Source: Bacillota bacterium (GTDB lineage Bacteria; Bacillota; Clostridia; Peptostreptococcales; Anaerovoracaceae). Taken from it: a DNA stretch of 5,442 nt. The number at the start of each line of letters is the position of its first letter. Positions within the stretch are counted from its first letter, which is position 1. Under the pieces are notes generated by a model. The model had not been told where the DNA came from. It did no database searches and saw only the letters and a list, made by a program, of their open reading frames with translations. The stretch spans positions 1 to 5,442 of the forward strand of contig JAGATO010000115.1 of the NCBI GenBank assembly GCA_017621195.1, given 5' to 3'. Positions 5,242 through 5,442 of the stretch are shown here, piece after piece. The translations under genes were made by a program, and so were the position numbers.

Positions 5242-5442
5242 TCCAGGTGTGCGGATTGAATAAGACCTTCGACGGGTTTCCCGCTTTGACGGATCTGAAC
5301 CTTCACGTAAAAAAAGGAGCGATCTACGGCCTCATCGGCACCAACGGCTCCGGAAAGACCACGGTGATCAATCACCTGACCGGCGTCTGGAAGCAGGACA
5401 GCGGCACCGTCATCATCGACGGCCAGCCGGTATTTGACAACG
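5238..5442 (+). CDS. ABC transporter ATP-binding protein, N-terminal part (runs off the window)
   Basis: The first 68 codons of an ABC ATPase are visible. It begins MIQVCGLNKTFDGFPAL with an aromatic A-loop residue (F11), then the strand GAIYGLIGTNGSGKTT, whose Walker A spans residues 34-42 (K40). It continues through HLTGVWKQDSGTVIIDGQPV, the conserved segment towards the Q-loop. The signature motif, Walker B and H-loop lie beyond the window. The ATG overlaps the regulator's TGA in an ATGA junction, and AAAGGA (5221-5226) lies 11 nt upstream. As in other YtrA-linked operons, it is probably the energy-coupling subunit of an exporter whose membrane partner is encoded downstream. The substrate cannot be inferred from this fragment. 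Confidence 0.93.
   Translation, partial: MIQVCGLNKTFDGFPALTDLNLHVKKGAIYGLIGTNGSGKTTVINHLTGVWKQDSGTVIIDGQPVFDN

Noticed and set aside
1..5442. CRISPR array, tRNA, rRNA, insertion sequence or long direct repeats
   Set aside because: No regularly spaced repeats, cloverleaf, transposase motif or terminal inverted repeats were seen on reading both strands by eye.

Overview
The window looks like chromosomal DNA of a strictly anaerobic, moderate-GC Bacillota, most likely a member of the Clostridia. The reasons are an oxygen-sensitive [FeFe] hydrogenase operon, strong AGGAGG-type ribosome binding sites, an A/T-rich intergenic region, a YtrA-type GntR regulator linked to an ABC transporter, and an AAA_14/DUF4143 ATPase of a kind common in gut and sediment Clostridia. 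No species is claimed.

Layout. Bases 1-670 (+) carry the remains of an ATPase gene. The Walker A/B part and the C-terminal DUF4143 part are both recognisable, but the middle is missing and the two halves are in different reading frames. A perfect 13-bp hairpin at 732-761 separates it from a convergent two-gene operon on the minus strand. Read from its promoter, that operon encodes first a 617-residue fusion of a NuoF-type [4Fe-4S] domain with a GltD/NfnB-like FAD/NAD(P) oxidoreductase (4363-2510). Next comes a 578-residue M3-type [FeFe] hydrogenase (2516-780). The genes overlap by 7 nt. Together they resemble the 'glutamate synthase-linked' (group A2) [FeFe] hydrogenases. The flavoprotein would pass electrons between NAD(P)H and the Fe-S chain of the hydrogenase, whose H-cluster makes or consumes H2. 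All H-cluster ligands are present. No maturation genes, no NuoE-like subunit and no FMN/SLBB domain are visible here.

Bases 4364-4827 form a 464-nt A/T-rich divergent control region. Towards the hydrogenase it holds a near-consensus promoter (TTGAAA-N17-TATGAT), a roughly 115-nt leader that can fold into a long hairpin, and a 13-bp palindrome upstream of the promoter. Towards the other side it holds a TTGACA-N18-TACACT promoter. That promoter is covered by an inverted repeat (ACTGTA-N13-TACACT) closely matching the operator described for Bacillus YtrA.

Bases 4828-5241 (+) encode a 137-residue YtrA-subfamily GntR repressor. It overlaps by 4 nt an ABC transporter ATPase gene that begins at 5238 and runs off the window. 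This is the classic autoregulated repressor-ABC exporter arrangement. The most interesting items are the compact hydrogenase/flavoprotein module whose electron partner is unsettled, its structured leader, and the operator match. No wholly new system is evident.
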